From: Streptomyces bottropensis ATCC 25435
GTDB lineage: Bacteria; Actinomycetota; Actinomycetes; Streptomycetales; Streptomycetaceae
NCBI RefSeq assembly: GCF_000383595.1
Contig: NZ_KB911581.1
Coordinates: 5,227,518-5,291,517, forward strand
Length of the DNA: 64,000 nt
Direction: 5' to 3'
Shown here: piece by piece, positions 33,523-40,717 of the stretch
Layout of the letters: each line of letters starts with the position of its first letter
How positions within the stretch are numbered: position 1 is the first letter of the stretch
Made by a program: the position numbers and the translations under genes
The notes under the pieces: generated by a model
Databases searched by the model: none
Seen by the model: the letters and a program-made list of their open reading frames with translations, nothing else
Told to the model about the DNA's origin: nothing

Positions 33523-34889
33523 GCAGCGAGACCACACAGAGCACCATGAGACTGAAGGGCGACCTGAGCCTGCTCTCCGTCGTCCTGTTCGGCCTGGCCT
33601 ACATCTCCCCAGGCATCGTCGTCACGATGTTCGGCGTGGTCGCCGCCACCAGCGGCGGCGTGGCCCCTACCGCGTTCGCCGTCGCCACCCTCGCGATGCT
33701 GCTCACCGGGCTGAGTTACGCGAAGATGGCGCGCGCCGTGCCCGGCGCGGGGTCGGTCTACACCTACGCCCGCAAGATGCTCGACAGCCGCATCGGTTTC
33801 CTGTCCGGCTGGGCGATGCTGCTCGACTACTTCTTCATCCCGATGGTCGGCTGGCTGATCACGGCGATCTACTTCCACGCCCAGTTCCCCGAGATACCCA
33901 AGTGGGTCTGGCTGATCGTCTCGGTGGGCATCACCACCGCCATCAACGTCTTCGGCATGAAGCTCGCGGACCGTGTCAACAAGGTCCTCATGTTCATCGC
34001 TCTGGGGTCGCTGGTCCTCTTCGCCACCCTGTGTGTCGTCTTCCTCGGCAAGCACGGCTCCTCCGCGCCCGCCACGGACGCCCTGTGGAACTCCGGCACG
34101 TCGATCGGCGCGGTCACCGCGGCCGCCGCCATCGCCGCGTACTCCTTCCTCGGCTTCGACGCCGTCTCCACGCTGGGCGAGGAGGCCAGGGGCGGGGCGA
34201 GGACGATCGGCCGCGGCATCATCGGCTGCGTCCTCGCCGCCGGAGCCATCTTCATCGTGCTGTCCTTCGTGATGCAACTGGTCCACCCCGGCGCGCGGTT
34301 CGCCGACGTCGACGCGGCCGCCTATCACCTGAAGGTGCAGGTCGGCGGCGAGACGTACGCTGAGCTCATCAACTTCGTCACCATCGCCGGATCCATCGCC
34401 TCCTGCATCGCCCTGCAAGCCTCCGCCGCCCGCCTCATGTATGTCATGGGACGCGATGGCGCACTGCCCAAGGCCGTCTTCGGCAACTTGTCCGGGAAGA
34501 CCGGCACGCCTGTCCTGAACCTGCTGCTGACCGCGGCCGCCGGTGTCATCGCCATGAAACTCGACCTGACGACAGCCACCTCATTCATCAACTTCGGCGC
34601 CTTCCTCGGCTTCACCCTGGTGAACGTCTGCCTGATCGCCCACCTGGTCCGCGAGCACAGACACGGCCGCACCCCCCACCTCTTCTCGTACCTGGTGATG
34701 CCGGCCATCGGCGCCGGCGTCTCCCTCTACCTGCTCACGAGGCTCGGTGACGTCGCACTCCAGATCGGCGGCGTATGGCTGGCGATCGGCGTCGTCTACC
34801 TGGCCGTCCTGACCAAGGGCTTCCGCCGGCCCGCACCGGAGATGACCTTCGACGACGACGCCGCGGCCACGGACCGAGTCCCCGCGTAG
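33519..34889 (+). CDS. APC superfamily amino acid permease
   Basis: A 456-residue membrane transporter with twelve traceable helices. The first helix carries the family glycine-rich break (LAYISPGIVVTMFG), followed by the consensus 'SYAKMARAVPGAGSVYTYARKML' (core PGAGSVYTYA) in helix 3 and SFLGFDAVSTLGEEARGGAR in the helix 6 region. This is the pattern of amino acid/polyamine permeases. Coupled to the amidase gene, it probably imports the amidase substrate. A hydrophilic acidic tail (TFDDDAAATDRVPA) closes the protein. Confidence 0.92.
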   Translation: MSSETTQSTMRLKGDLSLLSVVLFGLAYISPGIVVTMFGVVAATSGGVAPTAFAVATLAMLLTGLSYAKMARAVPGAGSVYTYARKMLDSRIGFLSGWAMLLDYFFIPMVGWLITAIYFHAQFPEIPKWVWLIVSVGITTAINVFGMKLADRVNKVLMFIALGSLVLFATLCVVFLGKHGSSAPATDALWNSGTSIGAVTAAAAIAAYSFLGFDAVSTLGEEARGGARTIGRGIIGCVLAAGAIFIVLSFVMQLVHPGARFADVDAAAYHLKVQVGGETYAELINFVTIAGSIASCIALQASAARLMYVMGRDGALPKAVFGNLSGKTGTPVLNLLLTAAAGVIAMKLDLTTATSFINFGAFLGFTLVNVCLIAHLVREHRHGRTPHLFSYLVMPAIGAGVSLYLLTRLGDVALQIGGVWLAIGVVYLAVLTKGFRRPAPEMTFDDDAAATDRVPA

Positions 34890-34949
34890 CTCCCCTCCCG
34901 ATGCGAGGAGACGAGGGTGGCCCCAACAACTGGTGACGGTGCGTTCTCC

Positions 34950-35450
34950 TCAATGCAGGTGGATGCGGTGACGGAGGAGGTCGAGTCCTGTTCGGCCGTG
35001 CATCTGCCGCATGATCTTCTCGGTTCGGGTATTGCCGCCCTCGGTCCGGCCGTTGTGGTGGGGCCGGATGAGGGGCCGGCGTTCACGGCGGCGCGGTCGA
35101 GTTCGAGGCCGTTGCAGAAGTTGTGCAGGCGGGGGGAGGGGGAGGCCAGCGGTGCGGACGGCGGCGATCCACTGGGTGAGCTTGTTGTCGTTGCCCTGGG
35201 CCGGCGTCAGGAACGCGGCGAACTCGTTGGTGCCTCGGGCGAGTTGAATCATCTCCGGTCACGCCGCGGCGAGGAGGCCGAGCAGGTCGGTGTCCTTGGT
35301 CCACAGTTGCTCGGGGTGGGTGAGCAGGAGCCGGGCGACGCGGCGGGGGAATGTCACGGGGCGGTCGCCTTCAGCGCGGCCCTGATTGCGGTAGCGGACC
35401 AGCAGATTGGCACTGCCGGTAGCCGTGCACCTTTCCCGTCGGGACGTTGA
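34950..35450 (-). pseudogene. Remnant of an ISL3-family transposase
   Basis: Three minus-strand pieces read in order as an ISL3 transposase C-terminal half: FPRRVARLLLTHPEQLWTKD then LLGLLAAA, MIQLARGTNEFAAFLTPAQG then KLTQWIAAVRTAGLP, and HHNGRTEGGNTRTEKIMRQM then HGRTGLDLLRHRI with stop at 34950. The 'NGRTEG.N.R.K...RQM.GR..F.LLR.R' ending is diagnostic. Frames are broken between pieces (near 35250 and 35130). The N-terminal half is missing, so the element is dead. Confidence 0.7.
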
Positions 35451-35594
35451 CATCACGCATACAACATCAATGACACCCGTCACCAGCCGTCACCACCGAC
35501 TACGGAACAGAGCCACTCGTTTGACAGTCCCCCACCCCGCCCAGCCCCGAGATAGTGCCGGGCGTACCGCAACGCCTCCCCAGCAGGCAGCGTT

Positions 35595-36368
35595 TCAGTC
35601 CTCCACACCGTCTTCATCGGCGAGCCGCAGGTTCGTCGCGCGCAACTGCCACCGGGTCCAGTAGCGCAGCCGTGCCACGTCCGCGGGGGACAGGCGGTCG
35701 CAGGCCCAGTCCCAGTGCAGGGCCAGCCAGTCCCCGGGGCCGGCATCCGGGACGAAGCCGGCTCCCTCCACCACGATGCGCACCCGTTCGCGTCCAGCGG
35801 GGGACAGCCCGAGGCGCCGGCCGTTCCACGTCAACCGCCGCGAGCGGGCGATGACATGGTCGCCGTCCCGTGCCACCACACGGCCCCAGCGAATACGGCA
35901 GTTGTCCAGCACGTACAGCGGTTGTTCGGCCGGTCCGGAGCTCAGCAGCCGGGTCCACGGGTAGACGCCGAACACATGGAAGCCGTGGGTGGCGCTGGCC
36001 TCGGTCACCAGTGAGTCGGTGAGGTGCTGCCAGTAGTGGCCCGCCTGCGAGCCGATGGTCGCGAGCAGCCGTTCGCCGAAGCGCAGCTGGTCCACCTCGC
36101 GCAGGAGGGGGCCGCCGATCCAGTACGCACGCACGACCCGCTCGTCGAGCGGGTCGTCCAGACCGGCCAGCTCGGCCAGGGTCGTCAGGTAAGGCCACGC
36201 GCCATGGAAGCGGCGTGCCAGTGCTACGACGTCGGCGCCGGTGCTCCCGGTCGCGCCGAGCTCGAACATGCTCGCGGCCTCAGCGGGGCCGCAGTAGCCG
36301 AGCTCGTTCGGCGCGTAGGCGTACCGGGCGAACAGCTTCGGACCCGGGCCGGACGGTGCGTGTGTCAC
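35595..36368 (-). CDS. Hydrogenase-cluster protein (DUF6390-like)
   Basis: A 257-residue soluble protein, last gene of the minus-strand hydrogenase operon. GTG 36368 overlaps the hypD stop (GTGA). Landmarks are LFARYAYAPNELGYCGPAEA at the N-terminus, FHGAWPYLTTLAELAG, ERVVRAYWIGGPLL and GFHVFGVYPWTRLL. I recall this combination as a conserved partner (DUF6390) in actinobacterial [NiFe]-hydrogenase loci. Its role, maybe in maturation or regulation, is unknown. A longer upstream frame runs into hypD and is not used. Confidence 0.7.
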   Translation of the reverse strand: MTHAPSGPGPKLFARYAYAPNELGYCGPAEAASMFELGATGSTGADVVALARRFHGAWPYLTTLAELAGLDDPLDERVVRAYWIGGPLLREVDQLRFGERLLATIGSQAGHYWQHLTDSLVTEASATHGFHVFGVYPWTRLLSSGPAEQPLYVLDNCRIRWGRVVARDGDHVIARSRRLTWNGRRLGLSPAGRERVRIVVEGAGFVPDAGPGDWLALHWDWACDRLSPADVARLRYWTRWQLRATNLRLADEDGVED

Positions 36369-37498
36369 GGCCGACGGGCCTGCCCGACGAGCAGTGCGGT
36401 CTCGCGGTGCAACCGTCCGAAGTTGTAGTAAGCCGCGCAGGCCCCCTCGGGGGAGACCATGCAAGTGCCGATGGGGGTCTCCGGTGTGCACGCCGTGCCG
36501 AACACCTTGCACTGCCACGGCTTGAGGACACCTTTGAGCACCTCACCACACTGGCAGGCCTTGGGGTCGGCGACCCGTATCCCCGGCATGTTGTAGCGCA
36601 ATTCGGCGTCGAAGTCGGCGTAGCGCTCATGCAGCTTCAGCGCGCTTTGCGAGATGAACCCCAAACCGCGCCATTCGAAGTGCGGGCGCAGTTCGAAGAC
36701 CTCGGCCAGCAACTCAAGGGCATGCGGGTTGCCTTCCTCACGAACCACACGCGAGTACTGGTTCTCGACTTCGCAGCGGCCCTCCCGGATCTGCAGCAGC
36801 AGCATGTGCACCGACGCCAGGATGTCCAGTGGCTCGAAGCCGGCGACCACGAGGGGCTTCTTGTACACCTCGGACACGAAGCGGTAAGGGCGGTTGCCCA
36901 CGACCGTGGAGACATGGCCGGGGCCCAGGAAACCCGAAAGCCTGAGATCCGGCGAGTCCAGGATGGCCTTGATCGGCGGCACGATCGTGACGTGATTGCA
37001 GAAGACGCTGAAGTTCCGCACACCGAGTTCCTTCGCCCGGACGAGTGTCACCGCGGTGGACGGTGCCGTCGTCTCGAAGCCGACGGCGAAGAACACGACC
37101 TGCTTGTCGGGGTTCTCGACGGCCAGGCGCAGTGCGTCGAGCGGAGAGTAGACGAACCGCACGTCCGCGCCGCGAGCCTTGGCCTCCAGCAGGTTTCCCC
37201 GGCTTCCGGGGACCCGCATCATGTCGCCGAACACAGTGAAGATGACGTCCGGCTGCTCGGCGAGCCACATGGCGTCATCGACCCGGCCCATGGGGATCAC
37301 ACAGACCGGGCAGCCCGGCCCGTGCACCAACTCGATGTTCGACGGCAGGATGTGTTCCAGGCCGTGTCGGTAGATCGTGTGAGTGTGCCCTCCGCAGACC
37401 TCCATGAACTTGAACTCGTCGTCACCGACGAGGTCGCCGATCGCGGCGACCAGGGCGCGCGCGGCGGATGGGTCGCGAAACTCGTCAACAAACTTCAT
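36365..37498 (-). CDS. hypD: HypD, [NiFe]-hydrogenase Fe(CN)2CO assembly protein
   Basis: A 377-residue iron-sulfur protein that, with HypC, carries the Fe ion while cyanide ligands from HypE and CO are added. Key motifs are visible: FMEVCGGHTHTIYRHGL, LVHGPGCPVCVIP (essential Cys pair), FAVGFETTAP, FCNHVTIVPP, and the C-terminal cluster ligands in KACQCGEVLKGVLKPWQCKV and GTACTPETPIGTCMVSPEGAC. ATG 37498 overlaps the hypC stop. Length is normal. Confidence 0.97.
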   Translation of the reverse strand: MKFVDEFRDPSAARALVAAIGDLVGDDEFKFMEVCGGHTHTIYRHGLEHILPSNIELVHGPGCPVCVIPMGRVDDAMWLAEQPDVIFTVFGDMMRVPGSRGNLLEAKARGADVRFVYSPLDALRLAVENPDKQVVFFAVGFETTAPSTAVTLVRAKELGVRNFSVFCNHVTIVPPIKAILDSPDLRLSGFLGPGHVSTVVGNRPYRFVSEVYKKPLVVAGFEPLDILASVHMLLLQIREGRCEVENQYSRVVREEGNPHALELLAEVFELRPHFEWRGLGFISQSALKLHERYADFDAELRYNMPGIRVADPKACQCGEVLKGVLKPWQCKVFGTACTPETPIGTCMVSPEGACAAYYNFGRLHRETALLVGQARRP

Positions 37499-37782
37499 CG
37501 CACATCCCCTTGGATGATCGCCGTCGAGTCGAACGCGTCGAGCTCGTCGGAATAGGCCTGGCCCATCTTTTTCAGCGCATCGAGTGTCGACGCGGCCTCA
37601 TGCTCATCGATCCTCGCCATAGCGAATCCGACATGAACGAGCACCCAGTCACCGGCGACGAGGTTCTGCTTCGCGAGCAACCGCACGCTGATCACTCGCT
37701 GCACACCATCGACGTCGACCCTCGCGAGATGTCCGTCCGGATCCGTGATCTCGACCACGCGGCCGGGGATACCCAGGCACAT
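37495..37782 (-). CDS. hypC: HypC/HupF hydrogenase assembly chaperone
   Basis: A 95-residue OB-like chaperone beginning with the obligatory MCLGIPGRVVEI, whose Cys2 binds the Fe(CN)2CO unit. 'GDWVLVHVGFAMARIDEHEA' is the second conserved block. It hands the iron moiety from HypD to the large-subunit precursor. Its stop overlaps hypD. A second HypC lies at 40362-40619 and a HypC-like domain in the protein at 39601-40365, so three versions exist in one operon. Confidence 0.96.
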   Translation of the reverse strand: MCLGIPGRVVEITDPDGHLARVDVDGVQRVISVRLLAKQNLVAGDWVLVHVGFAMARIDEHEAASTLDALKKMGQAYSDELDAFDSTAIIQGDVR

Positions 37783-37826
37783 GTCTGTTCCTCTCGTTCT
37801 GTCTCTGTGAGCGGCATCGCCGCTGT

Positions 37827-38930
37827 TCAGCAGATCCGCGGCAGTGGGTCGCCGACGAGCATGTCGACGATGCGGCTTCCTCCGAACGGGGTGCGCAGCG
37901 CGACAATGCCCTGGGGCTGCTCGACGATCTCGCCGATGACGCAGGCCTCTTGGCCCAGTGGGTGGGCACGCATGGCTGCGACAGCCGCTTCGGCCTCGTC
38001 AGGTGCGACGACCGCGGCGAACTTGCCCTCGTTGGCCACGTAGATGGGGTCGATTCCGAGCATGTCGCAGGCCCCGCGCACCATCGGAGCCACTGGCAGT
38101 AGCAACTCGTCGAGGATCACCGCGAGGCCGCTGTCCTGCGCGAGTTCATTGCAGACGGTGCCGAGGCCGCCACGTGTCGGATCGCGCATCCATCGAGTCG
38201 ATGGCGCCGCCTTGAGCAGCACCTCGACCAGGTCGTGCAGGGGCGCGGTGTCGGAGCGGATGTCGGCCTCGATGGCCAGGTCGCCGCGGGCCAGCATGAC
38301 AGCCATGCCGTGATCTCCCAGTGACCCCGACAGCACCACCCGGTCACCCGGGCGGACCCGTTGGGCGGACAGTTCGCGGCCGGCGGGGACCAGACCGACC
38401 CCCGCAGTGGTGATGTACAGGCCGTCTGCAGAGCCCTTGGGCACCACCTTGGTGTCTCCGGTGATCAACTCCACGCCTGCCTCGCGGGCCGCGCCGGCCA
38501 TGTCGTCGACGATCTCGCGCAGCCGGGCGATCTCGAAACCCTCGGCGATCACGAAGGCGACCGACAGCCAGCGAGGCCGGGCACCGGACACGGCCAGGTC
38601 GTTGACGGTGCCGTGGACCGCGAGGTGGCCGATCGAACCGCCGGGGAAGCGCAGTGGCGAGACCACGTAGGAGTCCGTGCTGAACGCCAGACGCTCGCCG
38701 GACGGAAGGCTCACCACGGCCGCGTCGCCCAACTGCTCGAGTGCGGGGTTGCGGAACGCCTCCAGGAACACGGCATCGACCAAGGCCGCTGACGACTTGC
38801 CGCCGGCACCGTGCGAGAGTGTCACGACCTCATCGATCAGCCTCGGCCGGCGCTTGCGAAACGCCTTGATCCGCTCCAGCACCTGGTCCTCCAGGCCAGG
38901 CGCCGCCGGGATGTCCGAGTCAGTTGTCAT
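37827..38930 (-). CDS. hypE: HypE, thiocarboxamide dehydratase for cyanide ligands
   Basis: A 367-residue PurM/AIR-synthase-like enzyme that dehydrates a C-terminal cysteine thiocarboxamide to thiocyanate. The required terminus is present: the protein ends DPLPRIC with the modified Cys last. Other landmarks are LSHGAGGKSSAALV, 'DSYVVSPLRFPGGSIGHLAVHGTVNDLAVSGA' (core GTVNDLAVSGA) and GDTKVVPKG. It works with HypF, which donates the carbamoyl group. Its ATG overlaps the stop of the SIS-domain gene. Confidence 0.97.
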   Translation of the reverse strand: MTTDSDIPAAPGLEDQVLERIKAFRKRRPRLIDEVVTLSHGAGGKSSAALVDAVFLEAFRNPALEQLGDAAVVSLPSGERLAFSTDSYVVSPLRFPGGSIGHLAVHGTVNDLAVSGARPRWLSVAFVIAEGFEIARLREIVDDMAGAAREAGVELITGDTKVVPKGSADGLYITTAGVGLVPAGRELSAQRVRPGDRVVLSGSLGDHGMAVMLARGDLAIEADIRSDTAPLHDLVEVLLKAAPSTRWMRDPTRGGLGTVCNELAQDSGLAVILDELLLPVAPMVRGACDMLGIDPIYVANEGKFAAVVAPDEAEAAVAAMRAHPLGQEACVIGEIVEQPQGIVALRTPFGGSRIVDMLVGDPLPRIC

Positions 38931-39604
38931 GGTGTTTCTCCTGGCGTGTTCGTGGGTGTCGACAGGTGCCGTTGCACGGTCGTCCAGAGCCGACAGCCGA
39001 GCATCGCCTGGCTTTCCTGGATGCGATGGACGCTCTGCGAAGGAACGACGAAGCAGAACCCGACCTCCGGTGACGCGGCCATCTGTCCGCCGTCGTAGCC
39101 GGCGAACCCGATGGTGAGGAGGCCGCGCTGCGACGCCTCCGTGAGACCGCGCATCAGATCGGTGGAATTTCCGCTGGTCGACATGGCGACAGCGATATCG
39201 CGGTCCGAGGCGTGAGCGATGATCTGGCGCGAGAAGACCAGATCGAATCCGACGTCATTGCCGAGCGCCGTGACGACGGCCTGGTCGGCCGCGAGGTTCA
39301 GGGCGGGCAACGGCCGTCCGGCGATCGGCTGCGCGAACAGGGAGGCGAAAGTGGCGGCGTCCGTCGAGCTTCCGCCGTTGCCGAAGGTGTACATCCGTCC
39401 GCCGGACGCGAACCGCTGGGCCATCGCCACCCCGGCGGCGCCGATCTGTTCAGCACATGACGCGAGCGTGGCCTGCTGCAGCGCGGCGCTTTCCCGCGCC
39501 TTGAGCCGTGCCGACGAGGCGAGATCGGCCAGCAACGAGTCCGCGTCCTGCTCGTCGCCTTCGATGAACGGGTACAGGAATCCGGTGTTCTCCGCCGCGC
39601 TCAT
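38927..39604 (-). CDS. SIS-domain protein of the hydrogenase operon
   Basis: A 225-residue protein with the sugar-isomerase (SIS) fold of the GmhA phosphoheptose isomerase type: MYTFGNGGSSTDAATFASLF (phosphosugar loop), AMSTSGNSTDLMRGLTEA, and LLTIGFAGYDGGQMA. In group 1h hydrogenase loci such genes recur, but their substrate is unknown. The gene is coupled by 4-base overlaps to both neighbours, the HypC-like fusion upstream and hypE downstream, so a maturation or regulatory function is likelier than lipopolysaccharide metabolism. Confidence 0.85.
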   Translation of the reverse strand: MSAAENTGFLYPFIEGDEQDADSLLADLASSARLKARESAALQQATLASCAEQIGAAGVAMAQRFASGGRMYTFGNGGSSTDAATFASLFAQPIAGRPLPALNLAADQAVVTALGNDVGFDLVFSRQIIAHASDRDIAVAMSTSGNSTDLMRGLTEASQRGLLTIGFAGYDGGQMAASPEVGFCFVVPSQSVHRIQESQAMLGCRLWTTVQRHLSTPTNTPGETP

Positions 39605-40365
39605 CGCCCTGCCTCCGCTTCGAGCCGGGTGAGAGCCGCACCGGCGTGCACGAGTACGAGGTCCCCGACCGTCACGGGCGAGACCAGGGTGACGTCGATA
39701 CGCTCCTCACCCGTCGCGGTACGCACGAGAGCGTCGCCGAAAGGACCCTCGGGAGGCTCGACGACCTCGGCAAGCCGCCCCTCGTCACTGCAGGTCACGC
39801 ACACCTCGTCGGTGCACTCGGCCGCGGGCTCCCGCAGCAGGCCCGGGTGTTCGAAGCAGACATGGGTCAGCTCCCACAGCAGGTGATAGAGCAGCACGAA
39901 CCGGCCGCTCGCGGGGGCGAGTGGGTGGGGATCATCGAGCCACAGCACATGGTCGGCGGCACCGGCGACCGGCCGCGCGCCCGAGCCGATCCAGACCGTG
40001 CATGCGCCCCATGCCGCGGCCCGTCGCATCAGGTCCGCGACCACGGCATCGTCGGCCGCGGCCACAGCGACGATCAGGTCGCCCGCGCGGACCGACACCC
40101 GGGCCTGCCCGACGAGGTCCGACGAGCGCAGCGCGAACGCGGGCAGAGCGCGTTTGCCGACGATCACCGGGTGCACGAACTCGACAGCCACATGGTGGGC
40201 GTGGGGTTCCCAGCGGGGAGAGACGGCCCACAGGGTGGCACCGGCGTGGAAACGGCGGGCGATCGACAGCGCCGCGTCCGCCAGATCTGCCGCAAGGCCG
40301 CCGTCGAGCATGTCGGGTGTGATGCCGGCGCCCGCTTCGGTCAGCGGAGACACGTCCGTGGTCAT
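39601..40365 (-). CDS. Fusion of SIS-like domain and C-terminal HypC-like domain
   Basis: A 254-residue protein. Residues about 1-160 look SIS-like (SIARRFHAGATLWAVSPRWE, VRAGDLIVAVAAADDAVVAD, AAAWGACTVWIGSGARPVA), while residues 180-254 resemble HypC: CVTCSDEGRLAEVVEPPEGP, then TVGDLVLVHAGAALTRLEAE. The N-terminal MCxGxP of true HypC is absent since the domain is internal; its Cys pair CVTC takes that place. It may link metal-ligand delivery to a sugar-phosphate or nucleotide signal; this is inference. It overlaps both neighbours by four bases. Confidence 0.75.
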   Translation of the reverse strand: MTTDVSPLTEAGAGITPDMLDGGLAADLADAALSIARRFHAGATLWAVSPRWEPHAHHVAVEFVHPVIVGKRALPAFALRSSDLVGQARVSVRAGDLIVAVAAADDAVVADLMRRAAAWGACTVWIGSGARPVAGAADHVLWLDDPHPLAPASGRFVLLYHLLWELTHVCFEHPGLLREPAAECTDEVCVTCSDEGRLAEVVEPPEGPFGDALVRTATGEERIDVTLVSPVTVGDLVLVHAGAALTRLEAEAGR

Positions 40366-40619
40366 GCGGCGCCCTCCGGCGCGGTCTCGCCGACGAGGAC
40401 CCCGTACTCCCGCATCAAGTCGATCGTCGCGGCAGCGGTCTCCGCGTCGACCTTCGTCAACGCGAAGCCCATATGTGCCATGACGTGGTCACCCACTGCG
40501 AGATCGGGCAGATAGGCCAGGCAGACGCGTCGCTCCTCGCCCGCGAAGTCGGCGCGCGCCATCGTGGTGCCGGCCTCCTGCCATATCTCGATGAGGCGCC
40601 CGGGAACACCTAGACACAT
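40362..40619 (-). CDS. hypC: Second HypC/HupF-type chaperone
   Basis: An 85-residue HypC starting at MCLGVPGRLIEIW (ATG 40619), with PDLAVGDHVMAHMGFALTKV as second block. A frame extension to 40670 is ignored because Cys2 must be next to the cleaved Met. Two HypC-type proteins in a locus often serve different steps: one with HypD and one with the large subunit. It lies 98 bases after hypF and is coupled to the SIS/HypC-like fusion. Confidence 0.95.
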   Translation of the reverse strand: MCLGVPGRLIEIWQEAGTTMARADFAGEERRVCLAYLPDLAVGDHVMAHMGFALTKVDAETAAATIDLMREYGVLVGETAPEGAA

Positions 40620-40717
40620 GACCGCTCCGTAAGTTTGGTAGGCGGCCCGGGAGGGCCGGATATGGCTCATTGACTGTTCTGTCGGTTGTGGTTCGTGAGG
40701 ACTCGGCCGTCCTGCTC

